This document shows, piece by piece, positions 43,127 to 50,317 of a DNA stretch of 64,000 bases (its first letter is position 1; every line of letters begins with the position of its first letter). This stretch comes from CAZEVY01 sp964515555 (GTDB lineage: Bacteria > Acidobacteriota > Terriglobia > Bryobacterales > Bryobacteraceae): contig CAZEVY010000004.1 in the NCBI GenBank assembly GCA_964515555.1, forward strand, positions 59,068 through 123,067, read 5' to 3'. The notes beneath the pieces are model-generated. The model had not been told where the DNA came from, searched no databases, and saw only the letters and a program-made list of their open reading frames with translations. The position numbers and the translations under genes are program-made.

Positions 43127-43365
43127 GCTGGAAACACGCCGGTCCGTGCTCCCGGACGCGAACACCTCATATTGATACCAGCCTTTGCGTTCCCGCCGGC
43201 TCTTAGGCGACAATAAAGGGAAGCTTCGAGCCGCCGGCGGACACCGGTCCGCGCCGCGCTGGAGCCCAGCGAACAAGCGCTGCGGTTGAGTGCTCACAAA
43301 CATCGCCGGTCCAGCAGCGCGGCTGCGTCTTGCGCTGGTTCCGTAGAGAGAGAGTTGGAGAAAGC
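43127..43365 (+). other. intergenic leader region before the ribosomal-protein operon
   Basis: 239 bp without a gene. Weak promoter TTGCGT (43185-43190), 18 bp, GACAAT (43209-43214). The rest (about 43220-43365) is GC-rich with small hairpins such as GCGGAC-accg-GTCCGC near 43237-43252 and ends in a GGAG ribosome binding site. It could form a structured leader of about 145 nt; no known leader family is recognised. Confidence 0.4.
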
Positions 43366-43620
43366 ATGTTGATGATTCGTCTCGCCCGCTTCGGGGCGAA
43401 GAAAAAGCCGGCCTATCGCGTCGTCGTCATCGAGAAGCGCCGGGCGCGCGACAGCCGCTGCGTGGAGGTGGTCGGACACTACAACCCCATCGCCAAGCCC
43501 GCCCAGGTGTCACTCGAGCAGGAACGCATCGCGCATTGGATCAAGGCCGGAGCTCAGCCTTCCGGTACCGTCGCGCGGCTGATGAAGTCGTCGCCGGCCC
43601 CGGCGCCCGCGGCCGGCTGA
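43366..43620 (+). CDS. rpsP: 30S ribosomal protein S16
   Basis: 84 residues from ATG 43366: MLMIRLARFGAKKKPAYRVVVIEKRRARDSRCVEVVGHYNPI with the C-terminal HWIKAGAQPSGTVARLMK, the full S16 pattern. A GTG/ATG further upstream (43330) is in frame but not family-like; another ATG two codons inside gives the shortest classical start MIRLARFG. S16 is an early-assembly 30S protein. It starts the operon rpsP-khpA-rimM-trmD-rplS-rnhB, with GGAG before the ATG. Confidence 0.96.
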   Translation: MLMIRLARFGAKKKPAYRVVVIEKRRARDSRCVEVVGHYNPIAKPAQVSLEQERIAHWIKAGAQPSGTVARLMKSSPAPAPAAG

Positions 43621-43715
43621 GGTCACCGGGCGGCGATAGTGCGCCCGGCGCGCTATCCGGCGGTGTGCGCCGCCAACCCATTTGCTATCATCGACACAGA
43701 GCGGGAGTCTCTCTC

Positions 43716-43967
43716 ATGGCCGCAGCGGAGTTGGGCATCAAGGAACTGGTTGAGGAGATTGCCAAGGCCCTGGTGGATATCCCGGATCAGGTGTCCGTTC
43801 GCGAGGTGCTCGGCGAGCAGGTGACCGTGCTCGAGCTGAAGGTGGACCAGAGCGACCTCGGCAAAGTGATCGGTAAACAGGGCCGGACGGCGCGGTCCAT
43901 CCGGACCATCCTCGGCGCCGCCGGCATGAAGCTGAACCGGCGCTTCACGCTGGAAATCCTGGAGTGA
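43716..43967 (+). CDS. khpA: KH-domain RNA-binding protein (KhpA-like)
   Basis: 83 residues from ATG 43716, preceded by GGGAG. The single KH domain has the GxxG loop in DLGKVIGKQGRTARSIRTILGAAG, framed by strands VLELKVDQ and FTLEILE. KhpA proteins bind RNA and, with KhpB/EloR, affect cell division and envelope growth; the gene is conserved between rpsP and rimM in many bacteria. The stop overlaps the RimM start. Confidence 0.93.
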   Translation: MAAAELGIKELVEEIAKALVDIPDQVSVREVLGEQVTVLELKVDQSDLGKVIGKQGRTARSIRTILGAAGMKLNRRFTLEILE

Positions 43968-44506
43968 GCGGGGACGCCGCGAACGCCCGCTGGGTCGTCG
44001 TGGCGCGGCTGGGGCGGCCCCAGGGCCGCAAGGGTGAGCTGACGGCGGTCTCGTTGAGCAGCTTCCCGGAGAGATTGCGCGAACTGCGGCGCGTGTTCCT
44101 GTTCGCTCCCGGCGGGAGCGAACCCGGGGGCGCCGGGTTCGAGATCGAGAACGTCTGGCCGCATCGCGACCAGTGGGTGCTGAAGTTGCGCGGCGTCGAT
44201 TCCATCGGAGAGGCCGAGCGCTGGCGCGGCGCCGAAGTGCGGGTTCCGGCCGAGGAGCGCCGGCAGGCCCCCGAGGGCGGATATTTTCTGGACGACCTGG
44301 TCGGCTGCCGGGTGGTCGCGCATGCGACCGGCGGCGAGCTCGGCCGCGTCACCGGATGGGAGGAGAACGGCGGCCAGGTGCTGCTGGTGGTCGACCATGA
44401 AGTGCTCATTCCTTTCGCCGCCCGCCTGTGCCCGCGCGTCGACCCGGCGGCCGGCGTCGTCGAGGTCGACCTCCCGGAAGGATTGTGGGATTTGAATCGC
44501 CGATGA
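43964..44506 (+). CDS. rimM: RimM: 16S rRNA processing / 30S maturation factor
   Basis: 180 residues. N-terminal RimM domain (VVVARLGRPQGRKGELTAVSLSSFPERL, LRGVDSIGEAERWRGAEVRVP) and C-terminal PRC barrel (GGYFLDDLVGCRVVAHATGGELGRVTG, LIPFAARLCPRVDPAAGVVEVDLPEGLWDL). RimM helps fold the head of the 30S subunit and acts with S19 and Era. GTG start overlaps the khpA stop (GTGA) and its own stop overlaps trmD (ATGA). Confidence 0.96.
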   Translation: MSGDAANARWVVVARLGRPQGRKGELTAVSLSSFPERLRELRRVFLFAPGGSEPGGAGFEIENVWPHRDQWVLKLRGVDSIGEAERWRGAEVRVPAEERRQAPEGGYFLDDLVGCRVVAHATGGELGRVTGWEENGGQVLLVVDHEVLIPFAARLCPRVDPAAGVVEVDLPEGLWDLNRR

Positions 44507-45273
44507 CGTTTCACGTGCTCACCATTTTCCCGGAGTTCTTCCGCGGCCTGGCCGGCTGCGGAGTCGTCGGGAGAGCCGCGAAATCCGGCCTCATCCGCGT
44601 CGAAGTGCACGACCTGCGCGACTGGACCGCCGACCGCCACCGCACCGTTGACGACCGCGTCTTCGGCGGCGGCGAGGGCATGCTGCTGAAGCCCGAGCCG
44701 GTGTTCCAGGCCGTGGAATCCATATTCCCCGAACGCACCGCCCTCCACCGCGTCCTGCTGCTCTCGCCCCAGGGGCGCATCTTCGACCAGGCCATGGCGC
44801 GCGATCTGGCCGGCTGCGGCGAAATCCTGCTCATCTGCGGCCGCTACGAGGGCGTCGACGAGCGCGTCGCCGAGCGCCTGGCCGACGCCGAGGTGTCGAT
44901 CGGCGACTACGTGCTGAGCGGCGGCGAGCTGGCCGCGGCGGTGGTGGTGGACGCGGTGGCGCGCCTGCGGCCGGGCGTGGTCGGCAACGAGGAGTCGACG
45001 CGCCGCGAGTCGTTCAGCGAGGGCATTCTCGATTGCCCGCAGTACACGCGGCCGGCCGAGTATCGCGGCTGGCGCGTCCCGGAAGTGCTGCTTGGCGGCA
45101 ACCACGAGGCCATTCGCCGCTGGCGACGCGATGCCGCGCTGGAGAAGACCGCGCGCCTGCGCCCCGATCTGCTCGCCTCCGTATCCGAGCCGCGGCCCGC
45201 CGTAACCGAGCCGCGACCAAAGCGAGCGGACCCCCAAGATTCACGAAAACCTGAGGAGTCGGTAGTCCAATGA
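44503..45273 (+). CDS. trmD: TrmD: tRNA (guanine37-N1)-methyltransferase
   Basis: 256 residues from ATG 44503 (MTFHVLTIFPEFFRG). Trefoil-knot SPOUT motifs: RTVDDRVFGGGEGMLLKPEPVF, LLICGRYEGVDERV and SIGDYVLSGGELAAAVVVDAVARLRPG. TrmD methylates G37 and prevents frameshifting; it is essential in most bacteria. The C-terminus ends with about 30 residues (SVSEPRPAVTEPRPKRADP) beyond the usual family end; the extra tail contains a short repeat (EPRP). Its stop overlaps rplS (ATGA). Confidence 0.97.
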   Translation: MTFHVLTIFPEFFRGLAGCGVVGRAAKSGLIRVEVHDLRDWTADRHRTVDDRVFGGGEGMLLKPEPVFQAVESIFPERTALHRVLLLSPQGRIFDQAMARDLAGCGEILLICGRYEGVDERVAERLADAEVSIGDYVLSGGELAAAVVVDAVARLRPGVVGNEESTRRESFSEGILDCPQYTRPAEYRGWRVPEVLLGGNHEAIRRWRRDAALEKTARLRPDLLASVSEPRPAVTEPRPKRADPQDSRKPEESVVQ

Positions 45274-45620
45274 ACAACGCACTGTTAACCAAGGTCGTCA
45301 ATCGCCACAAACGCGAGAGCGTCGTTTCGTTCCGTCCCGGCGATACCGTGCGCGTGCACGTCAAGATCAGGGAGGGCGAGAAGGAACGCCTGCAAGCCTT
45401 CGAGGGCACGGTCATCGCCCGCAAGAACAGCGGGCTCGGCGAAACCGTCACTGTCCGCAAGATCAGCTTCGGACAGGGCGTGGAGCGCATCTTCCCCTTG
45501 CACGCGCCGGTGGTGGACCGCATCGAAGTGGTGCGCACCGGCCGCGTCCGCCGCGCCAAGCTCTACTACCTGCGCGGACTGCGCGGGAAAGCGGCGCGGC
45601 TGCGCGAGCGCGAGAGCTGA
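45270..45620 (+). CDS. rplS: 50S ribosomal protein L19
   Basis: 116 residues: FRPGDTVRVHVKIREGEKERLQAFEGTVIARKNSGLGETVTVRKISFGQGVERIFPLHAPVVDRIEVVRTGRVRRAKLYYLRGLRGKAARLRE, the full L19 pattern. L19 sits at the 30S-50S interface. The start overlaps the trmD stop, and the next gene (rnhB) follows after 17 bp. Confidence 0.97.
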   Translation: MNNALLTKVVNRHKRESVVSFRPGDTVRVHVKIREGEKERLQAFEGTVIARKNSGLGETVTVRKISFGQGVERIFPLHAPVVDRIEVVRTGRVRRAKLYYLRGLRGKAARLRERES

Positions 45621-45637
45621 CCGGCGCGATCCGCCGC

Positions 45638-46318
45638 ATGGCCACCCGCACAGTCCCGGCCGGCCCGTTCCGCTGCGGCGATGGGTTCGAGCGGCGCGCC
45701 CGTCAGGCGGGCTACGCGCGCATCGCCGGCGTCGACGAGGTGGGCCGCGGCTGCCTGTTCGGCCCCGTCTTCGCCGCTGCGGTGATTCTCGACCCGGAGC
45801 GCCCCATCCGCGGCCTGAACGACAGCAAGCAGGTGGAGCCCGAGCTGCGCGAGACGCTGGCGTGCCGCATCCGCGAGCGCGCCGTGGCCTGGGCCGTCGG
45901 ACGCGCCGAGGCCGAGGAGATCGACGACGTGAACATTCTCCAGGCTTCGCGTCTCGCGATGAAGCGCGCCGTCGGCCAGATCGACCCGCCGCCCGACTAT
46001 CTGCTGGTCGATGCCGTCACCGTCGACCTCGCCATCGAGCAGCGCGCTCTGCTCCACGGCGACGCGCGGTCGCGCTCCATCGCCGCGGCGTCCATCGTCG
46101 CCAAGGTCGCCCGCGACGCCTGTCTGCGCGAGATGGACGCCGAGTACCCGCACTACGGTCTGGCGAGCAACAAGGGCTACGCCTGTCCCGTTCACCTCCA
46201 GGCGCTGGAAACCTACGGCGTCACGCCGCAGCACCGGCACAGCTTCGCGCCCGTGCGGCGATACGCGCCGGCGCGCGGCGTCCGCCAGATGCAGCTTTTC
46301 GCGGCGGCGGCCCCATGA
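45638..46318 (+). CDS. rnhB: RNase HII
   Basis: 226 residues. Catalytic Asp-Glu in RIAGVDEVGRGCLFGPVFAAAVIL (the usual GRGPLAGPV reads GRGCLFGPV here), Asp in YLLVDAVTV (about residue 127) and ASIVAKVARDACLREMDAEYPHYGLASNKGYACPVHLQAL. It removes ribonucleotides from DNA-RNA hybrids and single embedded ribonucleotides. It ends in ATGA overlap with the small membrane protein gene. Confidence 0.95.
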   Translation: MATRTVPAGPFRCGDGFERRARQAGYARIAGVDEVGRGCLFGPVFAAAVILDPERPIRGLNDSKQVEPELRETLACRIRERAVAWAVGRAEAEEIDDVNILQASRLAMKRAVGQIDPPPDYLLVDAVTVDLAIEQRALLHGDARSRSIAAASIVAKVARDACLREMDAEYPHYGLASNKGYACPVHLQALETYGVTPQHRHSFAPVRRYAPARGVRQMQLFAAAAP

Positions 46319-46605
46319 TCGCCGGCAACGGCTTCGAGCGCCCGTCGCCGCCGTCGGTGCGCTGGTACCACAAGATGGCCGCCGTGCTGCTGGCCGTCTT
46401 CTGCTTCGAGGTCGGCGTCTTCCTGGTGGTGTTTCCCTGGATGGACTACTGGTCGTCCAACTACTTCGCGTCGATTTCGCCGGAATGGCGCGGCATTTGG
46501 GAGAGCAACTATTTTCGCGGCGCGCTGAGCGGTCTGGGACTGCTCGACGTCTACATCGCGCTCGTCCAGGTCTTCCGATTGAGGCGCTTCTCGGAGGCGG
46601 ACTGA
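46315..46605 (+). CDS. small membrane protein of unknown function between rnhB and the signal peptidases
   Basis: 96 residues from ATG 46315, which overlaps the rnhB stop (ATGA). Two hydrophobic segments, MAAVLLAVFCFEVGVFLVVFPW (about residues 21-42) and ALSGLGLLDVYIALVQVF (about 70-87), suggest two membrane helices with the short loop containing DYWSSNYFASISPEWRGIWESNY outside. No family is recognised. Its place in a translation-plus-secretion operon may point to an envelope role; that is only inference. Confidence 0.7.
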   Translation: MIAGNGFERPSPPSVRWYHKMAAVLLAVFCFEVGVFLVVFPWMDYWSSNYFASISPEWRGIWESNYFRGALSGLGLLDVYIALVQVFRLRRFSEAD

Positions 46606-46662
46606 TACAATAGAGAGCGTGCCGCAGGCACTCGTGCCTGCCGCGCCGGCAATTCGTGCCGG
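46603..46662 (+). promoter_or_regulatory. internal promoter with two hairpins in front of the signal peptidase genes
   Basis: Extended -10 TG-A-TACAAT (46603-46611); its TGA is the stop of the small membrane protein. Two perfect hairpins follow in the leader: GCAGGCAC-TC-GTGCCTGC (46624-46641) and CCGGCA-ATTCG-TGCCGG (46646-46662). They may be palindromic repeats of the same kind as elsewhere in the window, or a structured leader. Confidence 0.5.
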
Positions 46663-46682
46663 GCCGCCCTGACCCACGAACA

Positions 46683-47474
46683 GTGAACGACTCCGTGCAG
46701 CCGGAACCGCTCGTCGAAACCGATCAGTCCGTGGAAGCGCCCGCTCCGCCTCCGCCCTTCGACCGCCGCCCGGCGATCGCCGAGTGGACCGTGACGGTGC
46801 TGCTGCTGCTGTTCGGCGCCACCACGCTGGTGCAGGCTTTCGTCATTCCCACCGGGTCCATGGAAGACACGCTGCTGGTGGGCGATCACCTGCTGGTCGA
46901 CAAGTTGGCCTATGCTCCGCCCGGCGTCATCAGCGGAAAACTCCTGCCGTATCGCGACGTCCGGCGCGGCGACATCATCGTCTTCCGCTATCCGGTCGAC
47001 ATCTCCAAGACCTATGTGAAGCGCGTCGTCGGGCTGCCGGGCGATCGCCTGCGCCTCGACGAGAAGCAGCTCTACGTCAACGGACGCGCGGTGCGCGAGC
47101 CGTACATCGTGCACAAGGCCGCGTACATGGATGCCTACCGCGGCCGGTTTCCGGCCTCGGCGGACGGCTTCGGAGCCTCCCGCGGCTTCGCCCCGCATAT
47201 CGCCGGCGGCGAGATCGTGGTGCCGCCGGGCCGCTATTTCGCGCTGGGCGACAATCGCGACGCCTCCAGCGACAGCCGCGTCTGGGGCTTCGTCCCGCGC
47301 GAGAACATCATCGGCAAGCCGCTGATCGTCTACTGGTCCTACGAAGCGCTGCCCGGCGAGATCGACCAGCCGTACCTGACCTGGAACCACGCCCGCGACC
47401 TTGCCCTGAACTTCTTCCGCAAGACCCGCTGGCGCCGCACCTTCATGCTGATTCGCGGTCATCCGCTCGAATAG
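46683..47474 (+). CDS. lepB: signal peptidase I, copy 1
   Basis: 263 residues from GTG 46683. One membrane anchor (TVTVLLLLFGATTLVQAFVIP, about residues 38-58), the nucleophile Ser in IPTGSMEDTLLVGDHLLVDK, the general-base Lys in YVKRVVGLPGDRLRL, and ALGDNRDASSDSRVWGFVPRENIIGKPL. It removes signal peptides from exported proteins, of which this window encodes many. An in-frame GTG at 46656 lies inside the hairpin region and is rejected. The second copy follows 15 bp later. Confidence 0.94.
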   Translation: MNDSVQPEPLVETDQSVEAPAPPPPFDRRPAIAEWTVTVLLLLFGATTLVQAFVIPTGSMEDTLLVGDHLLVDKLAYAPPGVISGKLLPYRDVRRGDIIVFRYPVDISKTYVKRVVGLPGDRLRLDEKQLYVNGRAVREPYIVHKAAYMDAYRGRFPASADGFGASRGFAPHIAGGEIVVPPGRYFALGDNRDASSDSRVWGFVPRENIIGKPLIVYWSYEALPGEIDQPYLTWNHARDLALNFFRKTRWRRTFMLIRGHPLE

Positions 47475-47489
47475 GAGGAAGCAAGGAAC

Positions 47490-48278
47490 TTGTCGAAAAT
47501 CCCCAAGACGGCCGCCGCCACCGCCGATCCTCCCGAGCCGGAACGCCGCCGGCCCGAGATCCGGCACTGGGTGGCCGACTGGACGCTGAACATCCTGGTG
47601 CTGGTATTCGGCACCGCCACCGTCGCCCAGCCGTTCGTCGTGCCGACCTCCTCGATGGAGGAGAACGTTCTCATCGGCGACCACCTGATCGTCGACAAGC
47701 TGGCCTACAGCCCGGGCGGCGGCGTCTCCAAGTACCTGCTTCCCTACCAGCCCGTGAAGCGCGGCGACGTGGCCGTGTTCCGCTACCCTGTCGATATCCG
47801 GCAGAATTTCGTCAAGCGCGTGATCGCGATTCCCGGCGACCGCATCCGCATCGAGCGCAAGCAGCTATACCTGAACGGGAAGGCCGTCCAGGAGCCGTAC
47901 AAGATTCACAAAACCGACTATATCGACGCCTATCGCGACAATTTCCCGTCGACGCCCAACACGTTCATCTACGACGGCGCGCGCCGCATGCTCGAGCAGC
48001 ACGTCGAGAAAGACGAAGTGGTGATTCCGCCGGACCACTACTTCATGATGGGCGACAATCGCGACAACTCGCTCGACAGCCGCTACTGGGGCTTCGTGCA
48101 TCGCGACAACATCATCGGCAAGCCGGTGATCATCTACTGGTCCTACGACGCTCCCACCGAGCGTCTGGCCGACGGCAACATCAACATCCGGCACCTGCTT
48201 GACATCGCGCTGAACTTCTTCTCGAAGACCCGCTGGCGCCGGACGTTCATGCGCATCCGGGGGTACCCGCTGAGCTGA
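47490..48278 (+). CDS. lepB: signal peptidase I, copy 2
   Basis: 262 residues from TTG 47490, preceded by AGGAGG at 47473-47478. Anchor TLNILVLVFGTATVAQPFVVP, nucleophile in VPTSSMEENVLIGDHLIVDK, general base in FVKRVIAIPGDRIRIERKQLYLNG, and MGDNRDNSLDSRYWGFVHRDNIIGKPV. It is a tandem paralogue of the upstream gene with clear divergence, especially in residues about 130-160. Both have intact active sites, so they may differ in substrate preference. The stop overlaps the manC start (TGATG). Confidence 0.94.
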   Translation: MSKIPKTAAATADPPEPERRRPEIRHWVADWTLNILVLVFGTATVAQPFVVPTSSMEENVLIGDHLIVDKLAYSPGGGVSKYLLPYQPVKRGDVAVFRYPVDIRQNFVKRVIAIPGDRIRIERKQLYLNGKAVQEPYKIHKTDYIDAYRDNFPSTPNTFIYDGARRMLEQHVEKDEVVIPPDHYFMMGDNRDNSLDSRYWGFVHRDNIIGKPVIIYWSYDAPTERLADGNINIRHLLDIALNFFSKTRWRRTFMRIRGYPLS

Positions 48279-49357
48279 TGCCTGCGCCCCGTCGATACGC
48301 ACTGATCCTCGCCGGCGGGCGGGGGACGCGATTCTGGCCCCGCAGCCGCGCGCGCCAGCCCAAGCAGCTTCTCAAGCTGGTGGGGGGACGCACGCTTCTG
48401 CGCGAAACCTTCGACCGCCTGCGTCCGCTGATTCCGCCGTCGCGATTCTGGATTCTCACCAACCGGGAGTTGAGCGGCGAGATCGCGCGCCAACTGCCCG
48501 ATGTCCCCAAGCGGCAGATTCTGGCCGAGCCGGCCGCGCGCAACACGGCCCCGTGCATCGCGCTGGCGGCGCGCATCATTCACGAGGAGGATCCCAACGC
48601 GCTGCTGGGCGTCTTTCCCGCCGACCATCACATCGCGCACGCCGCGGCCTACCGCCGGCTGCTGCGGCCGGCCTTTCAGGCGGCCTCGCAGGGGAAGCTG
48701 GTGGTGCTCGGCATCCAGCCGCGATGGCCCGAGACCGGCTACGGCTATCTGGAGTTTCCGCCGGGCGTGCGGCCGGGCGCCCTTTCGGCGTCGCCCGTGC
48801 TGCGATTCCGCGAAAAGCCGGATCTGGCGACCGCGCGCGAGTTCGTCGCCGCCGGGCGATTTTACTGGAATGCGGGGATGTTTTTCTGGCGCGCCCAGAC
48901 TTATCTGGAGGCGATGCGCCGTTACCTTCCGCGCATGGCGGCGCTGCTCGACGGCCTGCCCCGTTTCGGCGACCGCCGCTTCGCCGCGCGCCTGGCCGAG
49001 ATTTACCCGCGCGCCGAGAACATCTCCGTCGATTTCGGAATCATGGAGAAGGCCGACAACGTCGCCGGCGTGGCCGCGGCCGATATCGGCTGGAACGACC
49101 TGGGCGGCTGGAGCGCTGTCTACGATCTGCTTCCGAAGGACTCGCAATCGAACGCCGCGCGCGGGCAATTGGTGGCGCACAACTCGGCGGGCAACTACGT
49201 CGAGGCCGAGGGCAAGCTGGTGGCGCTGGTCGGCGTGAACAACCTGGTGGTGGTCGACACCGGCGACGCCCTGCTGGTGGCCGACCGCGAGCGCGCGCAG
49301 CAGGTCGGCGAGCTGGTGCGTGTGCTGGAGAAGCGGGGCCGCAAGGATTTGCTGTAG
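48278..49357 (+). CDS. manC: mannose-1-phosphate guanylyltransferase
   Basis: 359 residues. Nucleotidyltransferase signature ALILAGGRGTRFWPRSRARQPKQLLKL, ILAEPAARNTAPCIALAAR, LLGVFPADHHI, and the product-site region FYWNAGMFFWRAQTYLEAM and SVDFGIMEKADNVAGVAAADIGWNDLGGWSAVYDLL. It makes GDP-mannose for exopolysaccharide, lipopolysaccharide or glycan synthesis. It lacks the C-terminal phosphomannose isomerase domain of bifunctional enzymes. It ends the operon that begins with rpsP. Confidence 0.94.
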   Translation: MPAPRRYALILAGGRGTRFWPRSRARQPKQLLKLVGGRTLLRETFDRLRPLIPPSRFWILTNRELSGEIARQLPDVPKRQILAEPAARNTAPCIALAARIIHEEDPNALLGVFPADHHIAHAAAYRRLLRPAFQAASQGKLVVLGIQPRWPETGYGYLEFPPGVRPGALSASPVLRFREKPDLATAREFVAAGRFYWNAGMFFWRAQTYLEAMRRYLPRMAALLDGLPRFGDRRFAARLAEIYPRAENISVDFGIMEKADNVAGVAAADIGWNDLGGWSAVYDLLPKDSQSNAARGQLVAHNSAGNYVEAEGKLVALVGVNNLVVVDTGDALLVADRERAQQVGELVRVLEKRGRKDLL

Positions 49358-49377
49358 AGCGGTGCGATAATCGGCAC

Positions 49378-49677
49378 GTGAGCGACCAGGAGATCCACGA
49401 GCGACGTGCCAGGCTCGACCGCGCCGACCCTGAGTTGCGTTCGGCTGCGAAGGCATTGCGCGCCGCTCTGAAGACCACGGCGGAAACTCGGCGGCGTCTG
49501 GTCTGGATCCTACAGCGGAAGGCTGAGGCGCACGCCGATCGCGAGCGCCGCACCGCCGAGGCCAATGAGATGACCCGCCGGATCGAAAAGAACCTCGCGG
49601 AGATCACCGAAAAACTGAACAGGCTTCTGGCCTCCCGCGGCGTGCGGAAGCCACAGCCTCCCCCACCCGCCGCGTAG
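49378..49677 (+). CDS. small coiled-coil protein, unknown function
   Basis: 99 residues from GTG 49378: SDQEIHERRARLDRADPELRSAAKALRAALKTTAETRRRLVWILQRKAEAHADRERRTAEANEMTRRIEKNLAEITEKLNRLLASRGVRKPQPPPPAA. The heptad-rich middle (about residues 15-80) predicts one long coiled coil; the end is proline-rich. GATAAT (49366-49371) ends exactly 6 nt before the GTG. It is hidden in a longer frame running through manC; the leader-distance match and the manC stop at 49357 support this start. No homologue family is recognised. Confidence 0.65.
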   Translation: MSDQEIHERRARLDRADPELRSAAKALRAALKTTAETRRRLVWILQRKAEAHADRERRTAEANEMTRRIEKNLAEITEKLNRLLASRGVRKPQPPPPAA

Positions 49678-49702
49678 GGCCCTCGAATTCCCCTAATCCT
49701 CC

Positions 49703-49733
49703 TGTAAACGCGGCGCCCTCGGGAGCGGTCTAA
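49703..49733 (+). promoter_or_regulatory. ECF-type promoter TGTAAAC-N17-GGTCTAA before the sigma factor gene
   Basis: TGTAAAC (49703-49709), 17 bp, GGTCTAA (49727-49733). The spacing and the GTC-TAA -10 core fit promoters read by ECF sigma factors, so autoregulation is plausible. TCTAA ends 8 nt before the sigma-factor GTG, so the transcript may be leaderless. Confidence 0.45.
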
Positions 49734-49741
49734 CCGACCGA

Positions 49742-50317
49742 GTGGAACAAACGCTGTCCTCCCCGCTGACGCCCTCGGCCGGCGTCTTTCGCGAAGAAGA
49801 AGCCGACTTTGACGCCGTCGCGCGCCTCCACTGGCCCCGCATCTTCCGCTTCATCCTGGCCTCGGTGCGCGACGTCGAATCCGCCCAGAACCTCACGCAG
49901 GACTGCTTCGCGCGCGCCTACCGCTCGCGCGGCCGCTTCCGCGGCGACTCCAGCATTTCGACCTGGCTCACGCGCATCGCCCTCAATCTCGTGCGCAGCC
50001 ACGAGTCGAGCGAACGCCTCAAGTTCTGGCGGCGCGCGCTGCGCCGCTCGGTCGACGTGGCCGATATCCGCGACTGGATTCCGGCGAACGGCGCCTCGCC
50101 CGAGGCCGCCGCCGCGGCGCGGCAGCAGATCGAGGCCGTCTGGCGCGCGCTGGAGCATCTTTCCGGACGCCAGCGGACCGTGTTCCTGCTGCGATTCGTC
50201 GAGGAAATGGAACTGGCCGAGATCGCCTCGGTCACGGGCATGAAGGAGGGCACCGTCAAGGTGCATCTGTTCCGCGCGCTGCATGCGGTGCGCGCCGAAG
50301 TGGGGGGAGAACGATGA
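49742..50317 (+). CDS. ECF-type RNA polymerase sigma factor
   Basis: 191 residues. Sigma-2 region: FRFILASVRDVESAQNLTQDCFARAYRSRGRFRGDSSISTWLTRIALNLVRS; sigma-4 region: LEHLSGRQRTVFLLRFVEEMELAEIASVTGMKEGTVKVHLFRALHAVR. The stop overlaps the start of a TonB-like gene (ATGA) at the position where an anti-sigma factor is usually encoded. That neighbour has a transmembrane segment and could act as an anti-sigma or signal partner, or the anti-sigma may lie elsewhere. Confidence 0.92.
   Translation: MEQTLSSPLTPSAGVFREEEADFDAVARLHWPRIFRFILASVRDVESAQNLTQDCFARAYRSRGRFRGDSSISTWLTRIALNLVRSHESSERLKFWRRALRRSVDVADIRDWIPANGASPEAAAAARQQIEAVWRALEHLSGRQRTVFLLRFVEEMELAEIASVTGMKEGTVKVHLFRALHAVRAEVGGER

Noticed and set aside
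46624..46662. Hairpins considered as an intrinsic terminator
   Set aside because: No T-run follows; the lepB genes are downstream on the same strand with their own -10 upstream.
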